Shown here: positions 15,491-22,489 of the stretch, in pieces
Layout of the letters: every line of letters starts with the position of its first letter
Numbering within the stretch: position 1 is the stretch's first letter
From: Chloroflexota bacterium
GTDB lineage: Bacteria; Chloroflexota; Dehalococcoidia; Lucifugimonadales; HRBIN23
NCBI GenBank assembly: GCA_016210325.1
Contig: JACQUK010000020.1
Location: 1-32,088, forward strand
DNA length: 32,088 bases
Direction of reading: 5' to 3'
Position numbers and translations under genes: made by a program
The notes under the pieces: model-generated
Database searches by the model: none
Seen by the model: only the letters and a program-made list of their open reading frames with translations
What the model was told of the DNA's origin: nothing

Positions 15491-16366
15491 ATGCGCGCCT
15501 CCCAGGCCGTCGGCCTTCTCCTCGCCACCCTACTGTTCTCTCTGGCCTTCTGGTCCTGCTCGGAGCTGGTGGCAACCCCGTCGCCCCCAGATACCCTCGC
15601 CGTCCACTTCGTGGACGTGGGCCAGGGCGACGGCATCCTGGTGCGGACGACCGAGGGGAAGGTGATGGTCATTGTCGGCGGACCGCGACGGGGCGGCTTC
15701 GCCGACTACCTGGCCGCGCAGGGCGTCCAGCGAGTAGACGTCATGGTGGCCACCAACCCCGACGCCGACCACATCGGTGGCCTAATCGCAGTCTTGCAGC
15801 GCTTCCCCGTGGGCGAGGTGTGGCTCAATGGGCAGGAGAACACGACCATCACCTTCGAGGACTTCGTAGACGCAACAGCATCCAGCGGCGCCAACGTCTT
15901 CGCTGCCCGTCGGGGTGACACCATCCAGTTGGGCTCCCTCCCCGTGCAGGTGCTGCACCCAGTCGAGCCCTTCTCCTCCGGCCGGAACAACAACTCGGTG
16001 GTAGTCAAACTGACCTACAACGAGGTAAAATTCTTCTTCGCGGGCGACATGGAGAGGGAAGCCGAGGGCGACCTGCTAAGGGCCGGCCTGGACCTGAAAG
16101 CCACGGTCCTGAAGCTCGCCCATCACGGCTCCAGTACCTCCACCAGCCCGGCATTCCTCCGGGCAGTGGAGCCGCGGGTGGCCGTGTACCAGGCGGGCAA
16201 AGACAACCCCTACGGGCACCCCCATCGCGAGACCCTGGCGGCCCTGGCAGCCCAGGGGGTGACCGTCTACGGCACAGACCGGGATGGGACCATCGTCGTG
16301 CGGACCGACGGCAAGGAGCTCCATGTCGTCACAGAGCGGAAGCGTGTGGCAGCGAGCAGTCATTGA
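15491..16366 (+). CDS. ComEC/Rec2-like metallo-beta-lactamase-fold exported protein
   Basis: About 291 residues. A hydrophobic N-terminal segment (residues 5-21) ends in FWSC, a possible but atypical lipobox, so the protein is probably exported and perhaps lipid-anchored. The MBL domain follows: VHFVDVGQGDGILV, ATNPDADHIGGL, GDMEREAEGDLL, LKLAHHGSSTSTS and KDNPYGHPHRETL. These are the motifs of the ComEC C-terminal hydrolase domain. The usual His in S-H-x-D-x-D-H is Asn here (N89), and the early Asp of the LIDGG motif is replaced (VIVGG), so metal binding may be altered. ATG 15491 is chosen; GTG 15485 is an alternative. It overlaps the DUF3006 gene. A nucleic-acid or phosphodiester substrate is inferred only from the ComEC resemblance. 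Confidence 0.88.
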   Translation: MRASQAVGLLLATLLFSLAFWSCSELVATPSPPDTLAVHFVDVGQGDGILVRTTEGKVMVIVGGPRRGGFADYLAAQGVQRVDVMVATNPDADHIGGLIAVLQRFPVGEVWLNGQENTTITFEDFVDATASSGANVFAARRGDTIQLGSLPVQVLHPVEPFSSGRNNNSVVVKLTYNEVKFFFAGDMEREAEGDLLRAGLDLKATVLKLAHHGSSTSTSPAFLRAVEPRVAVYQAGKDNPYGHPHRETLAALAAQGVTVYGTDRDGTIVVRTDGKELHVVTERKRVAASSH

Positions 16367-16601
16367 CAGGGTTGAAGGGGCCTTGGCGGTGCTGCTGGTC
16401 GGCTCCGCCGAGGAGGAGTTGACGGTGCCCCTGGCAGTGCTGCCCTTCGGCGCTGCCCCCGGCGACTGGCTCAAGGTGCGGCTGGAGGGCGGCAAATTTC
16501 AAGAGGCCCAGCTTGACCTCAGCGAGACGCAGCAGCGGCGGCGGCGCATCCGCTCCAAGCTGGACGACCTGCTGGACCAGCGCCGACGGGAGAGGCGATG
16601 A
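16323..16601 (+). CDS. DUF3006 family protein
   Basis: About 92 residues with the DUF3006 core (AVIDRVEGALAVLLVG...VPLAVLPFGAAPGDWLKVRLEGG), a small predicted beta-barrel, followed by a basic helix (QQRRRRIRSKLDDLLDQRRRERR). DUF3006 genes commonly follow ComEC-like MBL genes, as here. AAGGAG four bases before the ATG at 16323 supports a 44-bp overlap with the MBL gene; GTG at 16344 is the alternative. Its stop overlaps the sdhC start by four bases (ATGA). The function is unknown; a partner or accessory role to the MBL protein is inferred from coupling. Confidence 0.82.
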   Translation: MSSQSGSVWQRAVIDRVEGALAVLLVGSAEEELTVPLAVLPFGAAPGDWLKVRLEGGKFQEAQLDLSETQQRRRRIRSKLDDLLDQRRRERR

Positions 16602-16963
16602 GATACTCCTTCAGCGAGCGGGAGACCCGCATGGGCTGGTGGGCATGGGCCGGGCGCCGGGTCACGGGCGTGGCCCTGGTGCTTTACCTGCTGGCCCACA
16701 TCGGGGTCATCTCCACTGCCCTGCGAGGCCAGCACGACTTCGACCGGGTGCTGGCGGTGCTCCAGTCGCCTCCATTCGTCGTGGCCGACCTGCTGCTCCT
16801 CCTGGCCGTCCTATACCATACCCTCGATGGGCTGCGCATCATCCTGCTGGACCTGGGCATCGGCGCGCGCCACCAGGCCGCCCTTATCTGGGCTGTCGGC
16901 GCCCTGACCATGGCCCTTACTGGCGCGGCAACATGGGCCACCTGGCCCCTCATCGCGCGGTGA
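16598..16963 (+). CDS. sdhC: Succinate dehydrogenase cytochrome b subunit (SdhC)
   Basis: 121 residues with three TM helices. The first carries the family motif RRVTGVALVLYLLAHI (H34); the second carries LYHTLDGLRIILLDLG (H74), the usual heme b ligand position of SdhC/SdhD anchors. It anchors the SDH catalytic subunits and helps bind heme and quinone in the membrane. Translation is coupled to the DUF3006 gene through an ATGA overlap. A 282-bp gap filled by a composite repeat separates it from the second anchor subunit, which is unusual because these genes normally abut. Which anchor is formally C or D is by order only. Confidence 0.88.
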   Translation: MRYSFSERETRMGWWAWAGRRVTGVALVLYLLAHIGVISTALRGQHDFDRVLAVLQSPPFVVADLLLLLAVLYHTLDGLRIILLDLGIGARHQAALIWAVGALTMALTGAATWATWPLIAR

Positions 16964-17000
16964 GCCGGTGACAGAAAGGGAAGGTATGCCATTCCCGACC

Positions 17001-17245
17001 CAGGGCCTTTTCGTTCTCACCCCCTCTCTAACTCTCCCCCGTTGCACGGGGCTTTGCCTCAAAAGTCATTCTGAACGAAGTGAAGAATCTGGGGTGGGGT
17101 CCAGTTTATACTTGGCTGACCCCCAACCCCAGACCCTTCGCTTCGCTCAGGGTGACATAAAAGGCACTTTTAGGGCAAAGCTGTTGCACGGGGGAGAGGG
17201 CATATTCCTTCCCCCGCAGGCGGGGGAAGGACAGGATGGGGGCGC
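17001..17245. repeat. Composite nested inverted repeat between sdhC and sdhD
   Basis: The outer ends (cagggccttttcgttctcac at 17001-17020 and a palindrome ccttcccccgcaggcgggggaagg plus cgcccccat, reversed, at 17205-17245) match the two halves of the single repeat at 1030-1090. Inside are inverted arms (about 17033-17066 versus 17169-17201: cccccgt..gctttgcc..aaaagt). Innermost is another palindrome pair (ttctgaacgaagtgaag.atctggggt versus accccagacccttcgcttcgctcag). The layers suggest one repeat inserted into another. No transposase is encoded. Confidence 0.8.
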
Positions 17246-17689
17246 ATGAGCAACTCGGAAAAGACCCTGCTCTCGTCGGCGGACACATCGAAGGCCGCCC
17301 TTGACGCGCGTCACCAGGGACAGCGGGTCGGTGGCTTCCGCCCCTGGTTGCTCCAGCGGCTCACGGGCCTGTTGCTGCTGGCCCTCCTGGCGGCCCACAT
17401 CTGGGTCAACCACTTCGCCGGCATCGGCAAGGTGGCCTCCGGCCAGCAGGAGGAGCTGGTGCTGTTCAGCCTGTCGGCGCAGCGGCTCAAGACCGTCCTG
17501 TTCATTGCGATTGACTTCGCCCTGCTGGCCACGGTGCTGCACCACGGGCTGAGCGGGATGCGCACCATCCTGGCCGAGTGGCGGGTGACGGCGCGGCACA
17601 TGCGCACCGTGACGCTGCTGCTGCGACTCTTGAGCGCGACCGCTTTCGCCTACGGCGCCTGGGTGCTGGTCGTATTCATCCTTGGGTAG
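17246..17689 (+). CDS. sdhD: Succinate dehydrogenase membrane anchor subunit (SdhD)
   Basis: 147 residues. A hydrophilic N-terminus of about 30 residues precedes three TM helices. Helix I contains WLLQRLTGLLLLALLAAHIWVNHF (H51, H56) and helix II ends in VLHHGLSGMRTIL (H99/H100), the same pattern as SdhC, so each anchor offers histidines suitable for heme b. It would form the membrane domain with SdhC. The ATG lies directly at the end of the composite repeat, whose terminal gatgggggcgc supplies the only purine-rich sequence near the start. sdhB follows eight bases later. Confidence 0.87.
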   Translation: MSNSEKTLLSSADTSKAALDARHQGQRVGGFRPWLLQRLTGLLLLALLAAHIWVNHFAGIGKVASGQQEELVLFSLSAQRLKTVLFIAIDFALLATVLHHGLSGMRTILAEWRVTARHMRTVTLLLRLLSATAFAYGAWVLVVFILG

Positions 17690-17696
17690 GGTAAGG

Positions 17697-18428
17697 ATGG
17701 AAGAGGTCCTTCTGAGAGTCCGTCGTACCTCTCCTGGCAGCGATAGCGCCCGCTGGCAGGAGTTCCGCGTCCCCCGCCTGGCGTCCCCCATGAGTGTGCT
17801 GGATGCCCTGCTCTACGTCCAGCGTGAGCTGGACCCTTCCGTCGCCTTCCGCTGCGCCTGCCGCGTGGGGATGTGCGGCACCTGCGGCCTGCGGATCAAC
17901 GGCCGCGAGGGGCTGGCCTGTCGGACCTGGCTCAACACCCTGGGTGCAACGGTCCGGTTGGAGCCGCTGCGCCACCTGCCGGTGGTGCGCGACCTGGTGG
18001 TGGACCCCGGCAGCTTCTTCGAGCGGTACCGCCAGGCCGTGCCGTACCTGGTGCCCAGGGAGGGGTTGGAGGACCTGCCCCTCATTGCGCCTGCTTCTCG
18101 GCAGCGACGGGCCATTGATGCCCACCGAGAGTGCATCGCCTGTGGCCTGTGCTACTCCGCCTGCGACGTGGCTGGCATGGAGGGCAGCTTCCTGGGGCCA
18201 GCAGCGCTGAACCGCGCCTACACCCTGGCCGAGGACGTCCGCGACGGGCGCCACGTGCAGCGTCTGGCGCTGGCCGCAGGCCCCGAGGGAGTATGGCGGT
18301 GCCACTCCCTCCTCAGTTGCACCGCTGTCTGCCCCAAGGGCATCTCTCCTGCCGAGGCCATCCAGGCCCTGCGGCGCCAGGCCGTGGTGCAGCGGGTCAA
18401 GGGGCTGCTCTCGGGCCTTAATCCGTGA
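17697..18428 (+). CDS. sdhB: Succinate dehydrogenase iron-sulfur subunit (SdhB)
   Basis: 243 residues, normal length. The ferredoxin domain has the [2Fe-2S] ligands C55-x4-C60-x2-C63-x11-C75 (CRVGMCGTCG...LAC). The C-terminal domain has CIACGLCYSAC (C146, C149, C152, C156) and RCHSLLSCTAVCPKG (C202, C208, C212). By family precedent C146/149/152/212 hold [4Fe-4S] and C156/202/208 hold [3Fe-4S], so all three clusters are intact. It passes electrons from the flavoprotein to quinone. ATG 17697 with TAGGG upstream is preferred over TTG 17682. The flavoprotein gene does not follow; it lies almost 5 kb away. Confidence 0.93.
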   Translation: MEEVLLRVRRTSPGSDSARWQEFRVPRLASPMSVLDALLYVQRELDPSVAFRCACRVGMCGTCGLRINGREGLACRTWLNTLGATVRLEPLRHLPVVRDLVVDPGSFFERYRQAVPYLVPREGLEDLPLIAPASRQRRAIDAHRECIACGLCYSACDVAGMEGSFLGPAALNRAYTLAEDVRDGRHVQRLALAAGPEGVWRCHSLLSCTAVCPKGISPAEAIQALRRQAVVQRVKGLLSGLNP

Positions 18429-18443
18429 GTGAAAAGTCTGCGG

Positions 18444-18553
18444 CGTCGTTGCGAGAAGTCCCGATTACATCGGGACGACGAAGCAATCTGGAAGAAGGGC
18501 GGACCCCACCGCCAGATTGCCACGCCCCGATTTCATCGGGGCTCGCAACGACG
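18444..18553. repeat. Nested palindromic repeat after sdhB
   Basis: CGTCGTTGCGAG (18444-18455) pairs with CTCGCAACGACG (18542-18553). Inside lie GTCCCGAT-tac-ATCGGGAC (18458-18476), GCAATCTGG/CCAGATTGC (18483-18491 / 18512-18520) and CCCCGAT-ttc-ATCGGGG (18525-18541). The whole can fold as a branched cruciform. This is another dispersed-repeat style, unlike copies A-C. It occupies much of the 303-bp gap between sdhB and the aldehyde dehydrogenase and could end the sdh transcript. Confidence 0.8.
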
Positions 18554-18648
18554 AGATACACCGTGGATTAGCGACGTCACCCGACAGGTGACCTTCTGGA
18601 ATCTGGACTCACGGCTCGAGGTCGTGTCCAATCCCCTTGAAGTCTCGC

Positions 18649-18677
18649 TTCCCACCCCCGTACCCCTGCGCTACAAT
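18649..18677 (+). promoter_or_regulatory. Candidate promoter of aldehyde dehydrogenase gene
   Basis: TTCCCA (18649-18654) and TACAAT (18672-18677) are separated by 17 bases, 55 bases before the start codon at 18732. The -10 is good and the -35 matches four of six positions. It suggests the dehydrogenase is transcribed separately from sdhB. Confidence 0.5.
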
Positions 18678-18731
18678 GCGGGTACTTTCTGCGTTGCAGC
18701 TCCGTAGCCTCGATAACGACAGGAGGAAACG

Positions 18732-20207
18732 ATGACCACCGCCAAGGCCAGCCCTAAGCTCCCGCCGAGCAAGCTGTTCATCAACGGCCAGTGGGTGGAC
18801 GCCTCGGGCGGCCGCACCCTCCCAACGGTCAATCCCGCCACCGAGGAGGTCATCACCCAGATCGCCGAGGCAAGCCAGGAGGACGTGGACCGGGCCGTCA
18901 AGGCGGCGCGGGCGGCCTTCGACTCCGGCAAGTGGTCCGAGCGCAAGGGCCGTGACCGCGGCAAGATACTGTGGAAGATTGGCGAGCTGCTGCGACAGCG
19001 GACGGACGAGGTGGCCCTGCTGGAGACCCTGGACAACGGCAAGCCCATCTTCGAGTCAGGCAAGATCGACGTCCCCTTCTGCGCCGAGTGCTTCCAGTAC
19101 TACGCCGGCTGGGCCGGCAAGCACAGCGGCGATGTTAACGAGGTGGCGGGCAACTTCTTCAACTTCACCCTGCGGGAGCCTGTAGGCGTGATAGGGGCCA
19201 TCGTGCCGTGGAACTTCCCCCTGCTGCTAACGGTGTGGAAAGTGGCCCCAGCCCTGGCTATGGGCAACACCGTGGTCCTGAAGCCCTCCAAGGAGACCTC
19301 GCTGACGGCCCTCAAGCTGGCTGAGATATGCCAGGAGGCGGGCCTGCCCGATGGCGTCCTCAACGTGGTCACAGGCCCAGGCTCCACCGTGGGCGCCGCC
19401 CTGGTGAAGCACCCGATGGTGGACAAGATCGCCTTCACGGGCGACACCAGCACCGGCAAGGAGATCATGCGCTCCAGCGCCGAGACCCTGAAGCGGGTCA
19501 CCCTGGAGCTGGGCGGCAAGTCCCCCAACATCGTGCTGGACGACGCCGACATCGAGGCGGCGGCCCGGGGCGCCACCACGGGCATCTTCTACGGCAAGGG
19601 TGAGGTGTGCGGCGCCGGCTCCCGCCTGCTGGTGGCCGAGAAGGCCCACGACGCCCTGATGGAGCAGCTCCTGGACCGCACCAAGCGCTTCCAGCCCGGC
19701 GACCCTCTGGACCCCAAGACCCGCCTGGGCGCCCTGGTGAACAGGGACCAGTTGACCAAGGTCTCGCGCTATGTCGAGGAGGGCAAGCAAGCCGGCGCAG
19801 CCCTGGTGGCCGGCGGCGGGCGCTGGGCCAGCCCTGGCGGCAAGGGGTTCTTCTTCCAGCCCACCATCTTCGACCGGGTCGAGCCTTCCTACAGCATTGC
19901 CCGCGAGGAGATCTTCGGCCCCGTCCTCAGCGTCATCAGCTTCAAGGATCTGGACGACCTGGTGGCCAAGGCCAACCAGACCATCTATGGGCTGGCCGCC
20001 GGGGTCTGGAGCCGCGACATCAAGAAGGCCATGTACGTGGCGCGCAAGCTCCGTGCAGGTACGGTGTGGATTAACACCTACAACATGTACGACACCGGCG
20101 CCCCCTGGGGCGGGTTCAAGCAGAGCGGCTTCGGCCGCGAGCTGGGCCCCTACGCCCTGGAGTCCTACACCGAGGTCAAGAGTGTCTGGGTGGATATGAA
20201 CATGTAG
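18732..20207 (+). CDS. NAD-dependent aldehyde dehydrogenase (betaine/phenylacetaldehyde DH type)
   Basis: 491 residues, a standard-length ALDH. Motifs are IVPWNFPLLLTVWK, the Rossmann segment FTGDTSTGKEIM, general base E259 in LELGGKSPN, nucleophile C293 in GEVCGAGSRLLV, REEIFGPVLSV, and the C-terminal NTYNMYDTGAPWGGFKQSGFGRELG. The layout resembles the class with a broad range from acetaldehyde and phenylacetaldehyde to betaine aldehyde. It oxidises an aldehyde to an acid with NAD+ in the cytoplasm; the exact substrate is not fixed by sequence. A strong AGGAGG precedes the ATG. The TIR-like gene starts 62 bp downstream on the same strand. Confidence 0.93.
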   Translation: MTTAKASPKLPPSKLFINGQWVDASGGRTLPTVNPATEEVITQIAEASQEDVDRAVKAARAAFDSGKWSERKGRDRGKILWKIGELLRQRTDEVALLETLDNGKPIFESGKIDVPFCAECFQYYAGWAGKHSGDVNEVAGNFFNFTLREPVGVIGAIVPWNFPLLLTVWKVAPALAMGNTVVLKPSKETSLTALKLAEICQEAGLPDGVLNVVTGPGSTVGAALVKHPMVDKIAFTGDTSTGKEIMRSSAETLKRVTLELGGKSPNIVLDDADIEAAARGATTGIFYGKGEVCGAGSRLLVAEKAHDALMEQLLDRTKRFQPGDPLDPKTRLGALVNRDQLTKVSRYVEEGKQAGAALVAGGGRWASPGGKGFFFQPTIFDRVEPSYSIAREEIFGPVLSVISFKDLDDLVAKANQTIYGLAAGVWSRDIKKAMYVARKLRAGTVWINTYNMYDTGAPWGGFKQSGFGRELGPYALESYTEVKSVWVDMNM

Positions 20208-20268
20208 GGGACAGGACCGCTTGCTTGAGGCGCCTGCAAGCCCAGCGAGAGCGGGAGGACCCAGCACC

Positions 20269-21468
20269 ATGGCAAACCAACCTGACCCACGCAAAGTCTT
20301 CGTGGTGCACGGGAGGAACGAGGACATCCGGAGCGCCGTGTTCGCGTTCCTCCGTGCCATAGGGTTGCAGCCGATTGAGTGGACGCAGGCCGTGGCTATG
20401 ACCGGAAAGGCCGCACCCTATGTCGGGGAGATTCTCGACGCTGCATTCGCAAACGCTCAGGCCATCATCGTAGTCATGACTCCGGATGACGAGGCCAGGC
20501 TGCGACAGCCATTTGTGAAAGACGGGGACCCCGCCTACGAGCGTGACTTGACTCCACAAGCAAGACCCAACGTGCTGTTCGAGGCCGGACTTGCCTTCGG
20601 GCGGGACGCTAACCGCACTATCCTGGTCGAAATCGGCAAGAACAGGCCCTTCAGCGACATCGCCGGGCGGCACACGGTCCGGCTGGACAACAGTACCAAG
20701 AAGAGACAGGACTTGGCCAACCGTTTGAAAGGAGCGGGATGCGCGGTCGACCTGAGCGGAACTGACTGGCACAAGGAAGGCGACTTTGAGAGACATGAGC
20801 CACTCGGCAGTGCCCTTAAAGCCGCGTCAGCCTCCGTTCCGGTGCGACTCGGTGACGAAGTTCCAGCAAGCCCTCCCGCCACTAGCGGTGTCGCTTCCCA
20901 CGTCTCAGTAGAGCAAACGGCTGAGCGTCTTATCATCACGCAACGTCTAAAGGCAGTGGCAGAGCAATTGATGGCGAATACCCAAGGCGAATCTGCAGCG
21001 TCAATCTGCTCCCGCTTCCGCAACCTGTGTCAGGAATCTGCGGTGAGAGACTTCGCACAGCGAAGCGGTATTGGAAGGCAGACACTAGAGCACTTAGAGG
21101 ATAGCTTTGGGCGCCTTTCAGACCAGGCTCGCAAGTACGATTCAGATGTAAAGCAACTTCAACCCGCAAATCTCTCTCAAGAGAGCCTGAGAGCCATTTG
21201 TAATGAAACTCAAGAGGCTGTGATGGCATATCGTCGCATGGTAGATGCATTCATGGCATTGCTGCACAGCCTGAAGATCGAGGGAGTGGAAACATTCTGG
21301 GAGAAGCCCCCTTGGTCAGTCTACATTCACCGCAACCTTGCCGATGACTACGACGAACTCGTTCGGCTGGTCACGGACTTGCGCAACAGTCTACAGGAGA
21401 ATCTGAGATCTCTAATGCCACAGCACTACCAACTCGCGAAGTTCCCAAGGGCTTTCCTGGTCTCATAA
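20269..21468 (+). CDS. TIR-like domain protein (PF10137 type), probable defence NADase
   Basis: About 399 residues. Residues 9-140 form a TIR-like nucleotide-binding domain: KVFVVHGRNEDIRSAVFAFLRAIGLQPIEW, then AAPYVGEILDAAFANAQAIIVVMTPDDEA, then ARPNVLFEAGLAFGR (E105, the probable catalytic Glu), then RTILVEIG. Related TIR-like domains act in CBASS and other anti-phage systems as NAD+ hydrolases. A linker (about 180-220) leads to a helical domain of about 180 residues that I do not recognise, presumably for oligomerisation or sensing. The 3' half uses more A/T-ending codons than the neighbouring ALDH, suggesting later acquisition. The start follows GGGAGG at about ten bases. No cyclase, Argonaute or other partner is adjacent, so the system assignment is open. 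Confidence 0.82.
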   Translation: MANQPDPRKVFVVHGRNEDIRSAVFAFLRAIGLQPIEWTQAVAMTGKAAPYVGEILDAAFANAQAIIVVMTPDDEARLRQPFVKDGDPAYERDLTPQARPNVLFEAGLAFGRDANRTILVEIGKNRPFSDIAGRHTVRLDNSTKKRQDLANRLKGAGCAVDLSGTDWHKEGDFERHEPLGSALKAASASVPVRLGDEVPASPPATSGVASHVSVEQTAERLIITQRLKAVAEQLMANTQGESAASICSRFRNLCQESAVRDFAQRSGIGRQTLEHLEDSFGRLSDQARKYDSDVKQLQPANLSQESLRAICNETQEAVMAYRRMVDAFMALLHSLKIEGVETFWEKPPWSVYIHRNLADDYDELVRLVTDLRNSLQENLRSLMPQHYQLAKFPRAFLVS

Positions 21469-21486
21469 CCAAAGCGGAGTTACTGT

Positions 21487-21600
21487 GGATGCCGGGCACC
21501 GCAGGCGTCATGGCCGCGCCCTGCACGCCTGGCAACGGGACCCCTCGCTGCGCGCCGCAGTGGCCGCCAAGGGCATCATCGCCCAGCGCGCTGAGTCCCC
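21487..21600 (+). pseudogene. Remnant 1 of sdhA 5' region
   Basis: About 100 bases align with codons about 14-46 of the intact sdhA at 23302. Shared pieces are ggcgtcatggccgc, cacgcctggca, ccctcgctgcgc-like, gtggccgccaaggg and catcgcccag. Decoded across a small indel this gives ALHAWQRDPSLRAAVAAKGIIAQ. There is no start codon and the similarity stops abruptly, so it is not functional. It lies between the TIR-like gene and hicB, in the same orientation as intact sdhA. Confidence 0.8.
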
Positions 21601-21612
21601 AGCCACGTCTGC

Positions 21613-21618
21613 TACAAT
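21613..21618 (+). promoter_or_regulatory. Possible -10 of hicBA
   Basis: TACAAT lies 28 bases before the hicB start and just downstream of the sdhA remnant. No good -35 is visible at normal spacing. HicB antitoxins usually repress their own promoter, but I see no obvious operator palindrome here. Confidence 0.35.
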
Positions 21619-21645
21619 AGAGCCACAGACAAGAGGGGTGTGCAG

Positions 21646-21873
21646 ATGACCCGCCAACTCAAGATCGTGGTAGAAAAGACCTCTGACGGCTATGTGGCCT
21701 ACCCGCTAGGCATCAAGGGCGTGGTAGTCGGGCAGGGGGATACCTATGAGGAAGCCCTGGCTGACGTGAAGTCCGCCATCCGCTTTCACATAGAGACCTT
21801 TGGCCCTCATGTGCTTGACCTAGACCCGCCGGTCCTTGAGGCCTTCATCGCCGAGACGGCGGTCAATCTTTGA
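21646..21873 (+). CDS. hicB: HicB-like antitoxin
   Basis: About 75 residues with the HicB partial RNase-H-like fold: LKIVVEKTSDGYVAYPLGIKGVVVGQGDTYEEALADVKSAIRFHIETFG. There is no room for a C-terminal DNA-binding domain beyond a short acidic tail, so it is the short HicB type. It should bind and neutralise the HicA toxin encoded directly downstream. The ATG at 21646 has AGAGGGG seven bases upstream; an in-frame GTG at 21640 is less likely. Its stop overlaps the hicA start (TTGA), giving the antitoxin-first order. Confidence 0.88.
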   Translation: MTRQLKIVVEKTSDGYVAYPLGIKGVVVGQGDTYEEALADVKSAIRFHIETFGPHVLDLDPPVLEAFIAETAVNL

Positions 21874-22112
21874 CAGAGAAGTTTCCAGTCGATGCTCCCA
21901 GGTCTCGGGTTATCAAGGCATTCGAGATTCTGGGATTCAGGTTGGTCCGGGAGCGTGAACACATCACTATGCTGCGCCAGAACCCTGACGGGAGCGCGAC
22001 GCCTCTTACCATGCCTGGCCAGCCAAGGATCAAGGGGTCCACACTGCGGACAATATGCACCCAAGCAGGAATATCGCGTGAGGACTTCTTGAGGGCCTAC
22101 GATCAGACATAG
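21870..22112 (+). CDS. hicA: HicA-like mRNA interferase toxin
   Basis: 80 residues of the HicA/YcfA double-stranded-RNA-binding-like fold. It has RSRVIKAFEILGFRLVREREHITML, where the His (about residue 31) is in the position of the family's catalytic His, then PLTMPGQPRIKGSTLRTICTQAGISREDFLRAY. By family precedent it cleaves mRNA and is inhibited by HicB. Translation probably begins at TTG overlapping the hicB stop by four bases, since no in-frame ATG or GTG is available near the N-terminus. Together with hicB it forms a compact type II toxin-antitoxin module placed between two sdhA remnants. Confidence 0.88.
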   Translation: MTEKFPVDAPRSRVIKAFEILGFRLVREREHITMLRQNPDGSATPLTMPGQPRIKGSTLRTICTQAGISREDFLRAYDQT

Positions 22113-22160
22113 ACCTTTCGCTGCTGTGCTCCGAAGTGGCACCCGAACTGAGTTGTGTAT

Positions 22161-22380
22161 ATGCCCACCACCCTCTCCGTAGACATCCTGGTGCTGGGCG
22201 GCGGCGCCGGTGTCATGGCAGCACTCCGCGCCTGGCAGCGGGACCCCACGTTGCGCATCGCCACCGCCCCAAGGGGCCCGTGGCCCACAGCGGCTGCACC
22301 CGTCCTTCCGTAGAAGGACCCGCATGGTCCAAAAGGGCTACAACGCGGGCCGGCGCCGGGACCAACGACCAGGAGTCCCG
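22161..22380 (+). pseudogene. Remnant 2 of sdhA 5' region
   Basis: From its ATG this aligns with the start of intact sdhA (TLSVDILVLGGGAGVMAALRAWQRDPTLRIA versus the intact TLAVDMLVLGGG...). It then shows a one-base deletion after gcatcgcc and a 20-base palindromic insertion (about 22301-22320, tccttc-cgta-gaagga). About 65 bases of sdhA are missing after tacaacgc, and the match ends at acgaccaggag. Beyond it lies a GTCCCGAC-gat-GTCGGGAC hairpin (22375-22393). It is clearly broken. It sits between hicA and the zinc-ribbon gene, in the same orientation as sdhA. Confidence 0.88.
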
Positions 22381-22460
22381 ACGATGTCGGGACAGAGATG
22401 GTTCACTCCGTCCAGCATGAGTACCACAAGGCCCTGGGCAGCGTAGCCCTCCCAGCCCAG

Positions 22461-22489
22461 TTGTATTCCGGGAGAAAGAGTGGTATGAT
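22461..22489 (+). promoter_or_regulatory. Candidate promoter of zinc-ribbon gene
   Basis: TTGTAT (22461-22466) and TATGAT (22484-22489) are separated by 17 bases, downstream of the second sdhA remnant and about 118 bases before the zinc-ribbon start codon. The -10 matches five of six positions. Confidence 0.5.

Noticed and set aside
17001-17245. Insertion sequence or MITE with transposase-derived ends
   Set aside because: No target-site duplication or transposase remnant could be identified, so it is reported only as a composite inverted repeat.
19227-20360. Long minus-strand open frame across the second ALDH and start of the TIR-like gene
   Set aside because: Antisense shadow of two well-supported genes; its sequence lacks domain features.
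20269-22112. TIR-like gene plus hicBA as one multi-gene defence operon
   Set aside because: A 177-bp gap containing an sdhA remnant and a separate -10 separates them, so a shared system is not supported beyond proximity.
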